Below the pieces are notes generated by a model that saw only the letters and a list, made by a program, of their open reading frames with translations, did not search any database and was not told the origin of the DNA. From NCBI GenBank assembly GCA_916613615.1, contig OU744723.1:60892239-60956238 (forward strand): DNA of 64,000 bases, written 5' to 3'. This DNA comes from Steromphala cineraria. Taxonomy: Eukaryota > Mollusca > Gastropoda > Trochida > Trochidae. A program made the position numbers and the translations under genes. Shown one piece after another: positions 12,029 to 22,600 of the stretch (position 1 is the stretch's first letter; each line of letters opens with the position of its first letter).

Positions 12029-12116
12029 CTCTTATTGGACAGCTGTTGAATTTATGTGACCTATGATAATTTTTATCTTTTATTTTAGAAATAGACAAAC
12101 TCTAGCGCATGACAAT
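12029..12116 (+). promoter_or_regulatory. Proximal promoter / 5' UTR of C1q gene B
   Basis: TATTGGACAGCTGTTGAATT and ATGTGACCTATGATAAT match the gene A promoter in order and spacing. A splice-acceptor-like TTTTATTTTAG at 12080-12090 precedes the start, so an upstream noncoding exon is possible. A short out-of-frame ATG (12109) lies just before the true start. Confidence 0.5.
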
Positions 12117-14998
12117 ATGGCAAAGTATGCGCTGTTCTTCCTAATTTTAACATTAACTTTTATGTATTCCAACAGCAGTGATGTCCAGACACCTGATGCA
12201 AGTCTGAAAGAACATGTGAAGAAACTAGACGAGATGTTAGATGAAATGCAGTCTCACTCTAAAGCTCAGGAACAGAAGTACTCGGCAGTTTTATCGAGTC
12301 TGCTTTCTCAACTCACTAAAACAACGGATGAACTTGAACATCTGAAGTCAAGTCAAAACGAAACTAATCTCAAGTTGGAGCAAAGGGATGCAGAGTTGTT
12401 GGAACTTTTGGCAAGTCACAATGAAACAATTTTAAAATTCGATAACAAAGATGTAGAGTTATCCAAACTATGGGCGAGTCATAATGCAACAATCCGCAAG
12501 CTGGAAGATAAAGATGCTGAGTTTTCCACACTATGGACGAGTTACAACGCGACAGTTTGGGAATTACGGGAGCTTCGTGCAAAACACGACAATGTTGTGG
12601 TGGATGTCGAGGAGAGAGTGTCCAAAATGGAGGACACTGTGAAACATGCAAGTGTCAATGGTAAGCACGAAGCAGCCATCTTCACATATCAGAGGGATAT
12701 ATCCAATATTATATCTACATGCTTTAAAGTTTCTATACACAATGTTGGTGGGATATATATACAGAATGTCATATGTGTGCATTTAGGTCGATCATATTGA
12801 ACCAGGAGATGTTATGGTTGAGGAAAAACAACGAGTTAAATACAAACGCCCTAAATGCACACATATGACGTTCTGTTTTTATCATATACTCTTTAACCTT
12901 TTGACAAGCAATTTTGAATTGCTTTGATAATCCAATACGACATAATGCGCATTGCTACATATCTTCTCATTGTTCTGCGTAGTACCTGCGTAAGAGGGGA
13001 TTTTCTCAAAGTCAAGAATGAAAACAAAATTGAATGACAACAGGAAGACGGAGTCATCAACATTCTCCGCTAAATTAGTTTTCATAAAGCTCACCATATT
13101 CCTAAATGGGCCATAACTATGTAATTGCATAAATCTTAACAGAGTCCGAAAACACGGAACAAGGGCAATAACTCTCTAAAGTATAATTGCACGGTTCTGA
13201 TATGCGAACTCAATCAAGGTATTGATGCCCTGAATACACATAGCAAATTTGGTAATCCTATCTTAAATAGTGTTTTTAACTCCCCTTTAACTCGGACGGA
13301 CAGACACACGAACACACGAACGGACGCACGGACAGAACCCATAACGTGGCGGGAGATACAAATAGTAATTATTTATATATTCCTGAACATGAGAAACGTG
13401 AGTTATGGATTCCTAGCCCTGGGGTTCTCGCAAACGACGTCAGCATGGAAATGACGTAATAATCGCTGTTGATTGTGACGTCATAATGACAAAGTACAGC
13501 TAACCATGTTTTAGGGATATTGTTCAAGATTTCCTTTTTAAAAGTGTTTTTGCAATTTCATGCCTATTTTCTACCTATGTCATTCTTATTATTAATTTCA
13601 GAAATAAGTTTATTGCCAGTGCATTGAGAAACATTCATTCTGAAGTTTGAATTAGGAAAAGGATTGCTACATAAGGAAAGTTCTTTGAATTGCCATTCTC
13701 TCCCCTACAGAGGCAGATGAAGTCAAGAAATGTTGATACAGCCTCTGTTATGAAGAGAATGGTGAATTGCTGAAGCTTGTAAAAAAATAGAACCAACGGC
13801 CATGCAATACAGAATTTTCCGTGCAATTCATAATTTGAAGACGTAATCCGTATTGCACCCTTGTATTAGTACTTTTAAGTACTTGTAGTACTAGTACTAT
13901 ATGATTATATAACTAAGTATATGGTTTTCTTAAGCAGATTATCATTCTTCATATTTTGTATTGCTGTTCATTAATTATTTTTGTTTACACTGTAAACAAC
14001 ATATAAACAAAGAACTTAATTAAGCATCCCCACTTTTGCAAACAGAAAACACTGCTGATATGAAACAAAACAAATGTACAGGCAAACAATTAGGGTTTCT
14101 CAATAGGACGACCATCTAGTAGTGTGGAGACGAAAACTTCATTCGATTTAGGAATGACTGTTTCTGGATAACTGGTTTTACAAAATCTTGGTATTTTTAA
14201 GTCAAAAACCAAGTAACCTTATAATCCAAAGTTTGATGTGTAGTTTTTCACCTATGACAATAGTTATATTTCGACAAATTTGAGTAGTCTCATATTTTCC
14301 CTGATATTTTCGTTATTTTTTCACATTAGCGATTTTTAGTTAAATAGTCAATAATAAAGCAATTATTATATCTAGAGTGGTCAATACATCAAATGAATAA
14401 AAATGGTCCAAGAGCACCCAAATTCACGTTACAAAATAGGGGGTGCTTAATTAAGTTCTTTGTGTGTATAAGTACAGATAGAAAGAAAACAGTTAAATGC
14501 AATAAAGCAGATATATTTTCTTTATGATATTAATCTCAATCTCTCTTTTGTTAACTCCACTTGCAATTGACCTTGAATACAATATATAGCGAACATAATC
14601 TAAGTCATCACTTTCTTTCAGGAAAAGTTGGTTTTCATGGTGTAACATCAAATGGAAAGAACGTCACTGCCAATAAGCCTATGATTTTTGACAAGATTTG
14701 GTACAACCATGGCGGCACCTATAACAGCAGCACTGGGCACGTTACCATTAAAAGGAACGGCACTTACCAGATTTGGATTGATGTTAAATATGAACATCTG
14801 GGATATGCTGTTGTCTTCAACATAGAAAGAAACGACTATAGCATTGGCCAAGCCTACGCAAACTCTGATGGAACTACTTCGACTGTATCCATGGTCTATC
14901 TCGAGAGAGGAGAGTCCATTTGGGTTTCCACAACTCAAAGTATATTTTTGGATAAATCCGTTTGTCATTTTGGTATTGTGCTATTAAATGCTCACTAA
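12117..14998 (+). CDS. Secreted C1q-domain protein with coiled coil (gene B)
   Basis: Exons 12117-12660 and 14622-14998 join in phase 1 (donor AATG|GTAAGC, acceptor CTTTCTTTCAG) to give 306 residues. The signal peptide (MAKYALFFLILTLTFMYSNS) runs into SSDVQTPDASLKEHVKKLDE. A coil of about 160 residues carries four N-x-T sequons and 21-residue repeats (KLWASHNATIRKLEDKDAEF). The C1q exon starts GKVGFHGVTSNGKNVTAN and ends CHFGIVLLNAH, closely related to gene A. The QSHSKAQEQKYSAVLSSLL module is almost identical in DNA to the second module of gene A, which suggests recent exchange. The 1.96-kb intron contains a hairpin and an oligonucleotide-repeat relic. Intact; role inferred as secreted innate-immune recognition. 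Confidence 0.9.
12761..12876. repeat. Inverted repeat in gene B intron
   Basis: ACAGAATGTCATATGTGTGC (12761-12780, stem to 12787) pairs with the inverted copy ending at 12876, loop about 61 bases. Only one or two mismatches. Starts 100 bases after the exon 1 donor. Confidence 0.7.
13140..13350. repeat. CGGACGGACAGACACACGAAC-type repeat relic
   Basis: A stretch rich in ACGGACAGACACACGAACAC-like words follows a moderately conserved unit containing AAGGGCAATAACTCTCTAAAG. This combination looks like the tail of a dispersed mollusc repeat; the family is not identified. CRE-like TGACGTCA is present at about 13479-13486. Confidence 0.4.
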
Positions 14999-16400
14999 AA
15001 TATTATCGTCTTTCTGTTATTTTTATCACAAGAAAAACAACGTAGCACATATATGTACTTTACAGAAGAAATTTTAAGAACACATGAAGGTTTATTATCT
15101 AATCAGATCATGATGGAATTGTAGATGAGTTGTACTTTAACACAATCACATCATTTCCTATAGCTGAAAGGATCATGCAGGCATTGTACTTGTAAAAGGT
15201 ACAATTAAAATCAATAGTTTACGAATACATGCATAAGCTTGTGTGTATATATTTAATGACCCGCCAATCTTGGTAAATGTCTGTCAGTTTCATACCAGAG
15301 AGCTTTTTAAACAGGATCTGGTTTTTTTTCAATTGCTGCAAAAGTGCTACACTTATAGCTAATGTTTCGAGGAAGAGTCTCATGCTTTTGTGACCTCATA
15401 TGTGATTGAATTTATGACTTTATTTACATTTGTTGTAATTTTCTACCAAATTTCAGATTCAGATTCTTTATTATTTTTATCTATACAGATAATCTGCAAA
15501 TAACAAAGACGGATATTGGTACATGTAGGGACACCATAGTAATTTGCTAAATTGGAAACAAAAAGTCCAATTGTCATTTTTCATGCGGCGGATACAATTA
15601 CATACCATGAAATTGCTATTGCAAACTTAAAAACTAATCATACTTCAACAGATGTGCGTCAATCTCCATTCAAAGCTTTGTACTAAAATCAGCCTCCAAG
15701 CTAACCGGATATCTAAAAATACATCCTGCGTATAAATTCTGAACCTTGAGTAGGAACAGACTGACTCTGTAAATCATTTTATTTCTAAAACATAGTTTAT
15801 GGCGCTTCTTTTCACATGTTATCTTTGATTCTAATACTTGTTGATAATTTTCACTTTTCCTCTTCTAGAATGTTTTATAACCTTTCGAATTTTAAAAAAA
15901 CAAGTTGAAGTCATTTACATGCGTCAATTCCATTACCGACCAATGACGACTTTTGTTATTATATCTCATTCTTTGACGGAATGAAAAACTGCCTATTTCG
16001 AATATGCGTAATATGATACTGACAAAAAAGCTATATGTAGTTTTTTGTTAATGTTTAGTATTCTCTTGGTGTCAACATAGTTGTGGTTACATATTTAGAC
16101 TAAGTTAATGTTTAATTATCGAAACTTAAAACTTAAGTGAGGAATCGTTTCCAGTACGAGTTCTTTTGGTTACGAAGTTGTCGTAGTCTGCTTACACACT
16201 CTATCATATATGTAAACACAGATGGCAACGAGCGAAAAGGACAAGAAAATCTACGTGTAATGTTTAGAAGAATATAATGTTGATTGGTTATTTGTTGGTA
16301 TAATAATGTATAAATGATTCATTGTTTTCTGCTTAATATAATGTTTGTATTTGTATTTATAAAATCTAAGTAAGGACCGTTTTTATGTCGGTGTTACTTA
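14999..16400. other. Spacer after gene B
   Basis: Contains the 3' UTR of gene B. At 15453-15490 the minus strand reads AATAAAGAATCTGAATCTGA, the tail of a retrotransposon (AATAAA followed by a short repeated word). Otherwise AT-rich with no gene seen. Confidence 0.45.
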
Positions 16401-16495
16401 CTTACTTAGGCCCTTTGCCACCCTGGGAGCATAGGCCATCGACGACAACCCTCCATCTAACGCGGCTCTGGGCTAACTCCTCTATCTCCATCCAG
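16401..16495 (-). mobile_element. LINE C-terminus, distal part, split by the DNA transposon
   Basis: Minus-strand translation WMEIEELAQSRVRWRVVVDG, then LCSQGGKGPK and a stop, is the very end of a non-LTR reverse-transcriptase polyprotein. Its other part lies at 25406-25620. The 8.9 kb between is a later insertion at one CAG triplet. Confidence 0.75.
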
Positions 16496-16589
16496 GGCCC
16501 GGTTTCACAGAGCCCCCTTAACTAAGGTGATCGTAACTAAGGTTAAAAAACTAAGGTGAGTATGACCCACCCTTAGTGCTATCGTAAAT

Positions 16590-19015
16590 ATGGCGTCCTA
16601 CATGTTATGCAACGATTGTGATGGAGAGGAAACCAAGTTTTTTCTGAGACGAGGCCGTGTATTCCGAGACAGAACATCATCGCTAGATACAGAGTGCAGA
16701 GGGACGCTATCTTTAGGCTCGTTGAGTTGGTGAGAGGTGATGTTGAACACCCCACCCAGCGTTCACACGCTCCGAGACGCAGGTGCTCCTCACCCTTCGC
16801 TTTTTAAGCAAGGGTGGTTTCCTTCTGGAAATGGGAGACCTTCATGGGGTGTCTTGTGCAAGTGTGTCGAGATCCTTTCATAGGACGATCGACGCCTTGT
16901 GCAAGTCACTCCCGGCTATCACCTTCCCGGCCCCGAAAGACCAAGCAAAGCTTCACAGGGACTTCCATGCCATCGCCAAGTTTCCGAGGGTTATAGGAGC
17001 GATAGATTGTACACTGATTCCCATCAAGAGACCATCGAAGGATGAAGAAGCCGCGTACGTTTGTAGCAAGGGATACCATGGGATAAACGTACAGGCAGTG
17101 TGCAAAAACTTTTGTTCCAAACTTGACAAATAAGTAAAACAAACTTGTTTAATAATTCCCGAAAGTGATAACAATCGCGCATAGAGATACAGCAATCATC
17201 GCCGCTCTCCTTCATTTATAAGCGGAAGTAAAAATTGTTTACATTTGATACGACCTTGACCGACGCGTCGCTAAGTGAGGCCCATTTGAGGTTAATTGTT
17301 TTCAAAACAACAGCGACGAACCTTTGTAGCTTCGTTGGAATAGTTTTAGCTAGCCTATCTAAATATATAATGTTTTTCCAGATTTACCAACGTTGTCATC
17401 AAGTGGCCGGGATCCTCTCATGACTCGTTCATCCTGACCAACAGTTCGCTGGGTCAAGCTTTTGACAGTGACGCCGGTAAACCAGATGGATGGTTGCTGG
17501 GAGATTCAGGGTAAGAAATGTGTTTAAAGTTACTTTTGTAGATGTTGTTATCAAATTAACCCCATTTCCTTGTTGAAAACTAAAATAATGTGCTATGTTT
17601 GAATAAATTAATTAAACTGAAAATGTTATGTATTAATTATATAATTTCATGATAAAAACTATGAAAATAATATTTCAATAACAATTAACTTAATATTTAA
17701 TTTTGTTTTAGCTGTCTGATATGTGTAAAATCCTTTATGATCTCAATAAGAAAGTTGAAAATTTTGTACAAGCAAATCAATGTTTAATGTAAGTAATAAA
17801 TATGCATCATTGTGTTTAAAGTTTGATATATTGCTATATATTGATATATACAACTTAACAGGTATCCTTGTCGCAATTGGATATTGACCCCCATCCTCGA
17901 TCCGAAGACAAGAGGGGAGGAGAAGTACAACACAGCCCACATGAGGACGAGGAATGTTGTAGAGAGGGCATTTGGTGTTCTGAAGTCTCGCTTTAGGTAA
18001 TTTGTTTTGAAGTTATGCTAAAGAATGTCAATGAATGATGACAGTAACAAAGTAACAATGACAGTTTTTTTTCTCATCATCACGCATCTTTCTTGAATAT
18101 ATTAACTTCATACCTAATGAGATTAATAACTTGATACCTAATGAGATTAATGTTTTTGCCCTATAAAGTCAACTCAACATTCAATGTTCAATATTCAATA
18201 AAATGCCTATGATTAACTTAATGTAACACTCCCCAGGGAGTTGTGTAGATCAAGTTTTACAGCCTAATTCAAGACTTCATTGTTTGTAATACAAACATCA
18301 TGTTTATAAGATGACCTTAATGTTATATGATTTTTTTTTCAATATTCTTTTATAAACTTTAAATGTGTATGTAATATACCATAAATCCTTGAATAATAGC
18401 TGGGCGATTATTCAATTCAATAGTTGTTTTGGCCGGGTGATAATTCAAGACAGGCTGCTATTTGAAGCAGGCGATTATGTATTTAATATCTATGATATCT
18501 TCATGAATGATTGTTTATATTCATCAATTACATCATTACAGGAGATATTTTTCAAATAGTTCAAGGCAGTCTATTATTTGAAGCAGTCGATTATGTATTG
18601 AATATTCATGATGTGTTCATGATACATTGTTTATAAATATTCCAACAATCACATCATTACAGGAAGTATTTTCCAAATAGTTGGCATTTACGACAAATTG
18701 TTAAGAATTACATGACTATATAGTATATATGTATCATAATGAGGGGATATTGACAAGTTGGTTTACATTGTTAAATAAACCCACTGATTATTTATTTCCA
18801 ATAGGGCTTATACCCAGCAATTATTCAAGGTAGGCATTTATTCAAGGCAGGATATTATTAAGGGATGTACGGTATTATTTAAAACTTTAATTGTGTCTGC
18901 AGGTGTCTACACAAGTCCACAGGATGTCTGCAGTTCAGACCTGTGAAGTGCACAAAGATTATTCAGGCAGCCTTCCTACTCCACAACTTGTGTGTGTCCC
19001 TGCGACTCCCTGAGC

Positions 19016-19050
<35 letters not shown>

Positions 19051-19148
19051 AAGGAGAGGATGACACTGATGATGTCATGTTTGATGTTGGGGACAATCAG
19101 GGGGGGGACCATGTAAGGACAAAACTCATTAACAATTACTTTTCATAA
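16590..19148 (+). pseudogene. Harbinger (HARBI1-like) transposase, frameshifted
   Basis: A DDE transposase gene with four recognisable exons. Exon 1 (16590-about 17110) encodes RVFRDR, then, in a second frame, ARYRVQRDAIFRLVELV, then, in a third, VLLTLRFLSKGGFLLEMGDL and GAIDCTLIPIKRP with the first catalytic Asp. Exon 2 (17382-17510) gives WPGSSHDSFIL and LLGDSG, the second Asp. Exon 3 (17862-17996) gives NVVERAFGVLKSRF, the catalytic Glu. Exon 4 (18903-19148) gives the QAAFLLHNLCV end and an acidic tail. Two frameshifts near 16670 and 16775 and a poly-C run at 19020-19048 break it; the exon 1 donor is not clear. The start is the ATG at 16590. Confidence 0.85.
18419..18690. repeat. Two-copy tandem repeat in transposase intron
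   Basis: GATTATGTATT, an ATATCTATGATATCTTCATG-like segment and ACATCATTACAGGA recur in two copies starting at about 18419 and 18565. About 80 percent alike by eye. Noncoding. Confidence 0.6.
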
Positions 19149-19682
19149 ATACAATAAGAATTATAAAGAGTATTCATAAATGGTGTTAGAATTGTGCGAA
19201 AGGGGGGGGGGGATAGTGGCAGGGTGGTTGATAGGATAAAATAGGTTGAATGGTACAGGATGAATGGTACAGTCTATCTGATAATCTCTTCTGATGAATC
19301 AAAAATTATTGCAAAGTCTGACACTGAAATGTTATAAAAAAGAAATGGTTTTTAATGTAATGTTTTAATTTCATGTAATCATACATAGCATGTCTGATGA
19401 GGTGTTATCTACATTTAACATCTAAAGTATTATTTTATCATAAATTAAGTATATAATGATTAATGACATGGATATTACTTTGAAATGGTTACATGTAGAG
19501 TGAGTAATCTTATTTTTTTATCACTTAATTGTTTTCATAGGTTAGATATATGGTTTTGCAATGAGAAAAGGTGATCACATATTTATAAAAACATTTATAG
19601 AGCAGATCTAGACATGTACATAATCAAGCTGTTATATTCATTATTCATTAAGTGAATTCAAATTAGAATTGTAAAATATCAT

Positions 19683-22600
19683 CTAAAATTTAATCAAGGG
19701 AGATAAACTAAAAGTATGGTCTTCGGTATTCTTATCACTTATTGATTTTAAAGATTCTGCAATTGATTCCAGTGCTAAAGTTTGTCTGTGCTGTAATGCA
19801 ACTTTCTCCTCATGATGCCTTTGTACCATCTCCATTTTTTGCAACTCCAGTTGCAAAAACTGTTTGGCAGTGTCTGTGAACAAAGATGAAAAATAGTGTG
19901 AATTTTACATGTGTGCACCATCAAAATTGTTTGTTTTAAAAACAATATACTTTTCAATGTATTACTTGTCTTCTTAACCATTTTCATAGATATAACATGT
20001 AAAGTATTGAAAATTAATGAATAATGTATTCCCCATAAAGTGCAGTAGGAATAATAGAATACCTGTCTTAGTTGATTGTGTATGACTCTTGGCTTTTCTT
20101 GTACATCTCTGAGGACCTGTGGGCAATTTATAGAGTAATGAATCAAATGTATTTTTTCACTTTAATTCAATGAATTATATATAAAATTAATTGTGCTCAA
20201 TGACCGATAATTTATTGAATCAATTAATCTATTTACCTAGCTTTTTGCTCCCTGGTGGGCTTGCTTTTTCTGAACTTTCAATGGAAGCCATGAGTTCTGA
20301 AATAATAAAAATAATAAATTTTAAATAATTTTTTTTATTTTATACAAATATATAGCGGTGTATAAAAGAGATTGGAAACCTAGTCTGTCCTGAAAATTAA
20401 GAAGTCAATTTCTAAGGGGAAAATAAAGAAAACTAGATTAGCAATTGCGGGATACCGCAAAAGCAGAGCAGCCCCGGAACTTGGGGTTTCCCCTTACCCT
20501 GTTCCGCCTTTTACAGGCCTCACCAAATTGGGAATTTTCTCGTGACCTTGACCTTTGACACTCAAGGTCACACAATCAATGAACACATTTCATTGAGTAT
20601 AACATTATTGTAATGAAATAAAGTGTTAAAAATTAAATTAATCCATTTTCTCCATATATGTTGACCTTGCTGTGACCTTGACCTTCGACAGTTCGTACCC
20701 AAAACTTTAAACAAAATTGTACTTCATAATATATACAAAATCTAAACTTCATAGCACAAAAACTTTTCAAGCAATTGCAATAACTCATATCTCATGACCT
20801 TGACCTTTGACATTCAAGGTCACACAATAATTGAACACTTTTTATTGAGTATAACAATCATGTATTGATTAAAAGTGATCATAGTTAAAATTAAGCATTT
20901 TCGCTAAACCATGCTTAAGTCATGACCTTGCTGTGATCTTGGCCTTTGACAGATTGTAGCCGAAACCTTTTCAAAATGTTTTACTTTTCCAAGGATGATA
21001 TATATCAAGTTAGAGCTTCATAGCACAAAAACTTTTCAAGTTACCGTGTTTACAAAGAATTTTGTGGTGATTTTATAACTCGTGACCTTGACCTTTGAAC
21101 TTGAAAGTGAACATGTCATAATGATTCCCTGGAAGTATTAACATTTAGACATGTTCATGAGTTCTGAAAAGCTAAATGGGATAAAGTTATACCCAAATTT
21201 AGTGCATTTTGTAATAACTCATATCTCATGACCTTGACCATTGACCTTCAAGGTCACACAATCATTGAACACTTTTTATTGAGTATAACAATCATGTATT
21301 GATTAAAAGTGTTCATAGTTAAAATAAAGCATTTTCGCTAAAACATGCTTAAGTCATGACCTTGCTGTGACCTTGACCTTTGACGGATTGTAGCCAAAAC
21401 CTTTTCAAAAAATTTTACTTTTCCACGGATGATATATATCAAGTTAGAGCTTCACAGCACAAAAACTTTTCAAGTTACCGTGTTTACAAAGAATTTTGTG
21501 GTGATTTTATAACTCGTGACCTTGACCTTTGAACTTGAAAGTGAACATGTCATAATGATTCCCTGGAAGTATTAACATTTCGACATGTTCATGAGTTCTG
21601 AAAAGCTAAATGGGATAAAGTTATACCCAAATTTAGTGCATTTTGTAATAACTCATATCTCATGACCTTGACCATTGACCTTCAAGGTCACACAATCATT
21701 GAACACTTTTTATTGAGTATGACAATCATGTATTGATTAAAAGTGATCATAGTTAAAATTAAGCATTTTCGCTAAACCATGCTTAAGTCATGACCTTGCT
21801 GTGATCTTGGCCTTTGACAGATTGTAGCCGAAACCTTTTCAAAATGTTTTACTTTTCCAAGGATGATATATATATCAAGTTAGAGCTTCATAGCACAAAA
21901 ACTTTTCAAGTTACCGTGTTTACAAAGAATTTTGTGGTGATTTTATAACTCGTGACCTTGACCTTTGAACTTGAAAGTGAACATGTCATAATGATTCCCT
22001 GGAAGTATTAACATTTAGACATGTTCATGAGTTCTGAAAAGCTAAATGGGATAAAGTTATATCCAAATTTAGTGCATTTTGTAATAACTCATATCTCATG
22101 ACCTTGACCTTTGACATTCAAGGTCACACAATAATTGAACACTTTTTGTTGAGTATAACAATCATCTATTGATTAAAAGTGATCATAGTTAAAATTAAGC
22201 ATTTTCGCTAAACCATGCTTAAGTCATGACCTTGCTGTGACCTTGGCCTTTGACAGATTGTAGCCGAAACCTTTTCAAATTTTTTTATTTTTCCAAGGAT
22301 GATATATACCAAGTTAGAGCTTCATAGCACAAAAACTTTTCAAGTTATCGCGTTTACAAGGAATTCTTAGAATGAATACATATCTCGTGACCTTGACCTT
22401 TGACCTTGAAAGTGAACGTGTCAAAATCGTTCCCCCGAGGTATGAGTAGTAGGGTATGAATAAGAGTTCTGGAAAGCTTAGTGAAAAAAAGTTATAGCTA
22501 GTAGTACGAGTGCGGCGGCGGCGGCGATGGAAACTTCACAAAAATTGAAACGCCAGTTAAAGGATTGGCGGACGGGCTATATTTTAAACTCTGTATATAG

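Noticed and set aside
19020..19048. Poly-C run as a biological frameshift site
   Set aside because: Homopolymers of this length are often misassembled, and the transposase is already broken upstream.
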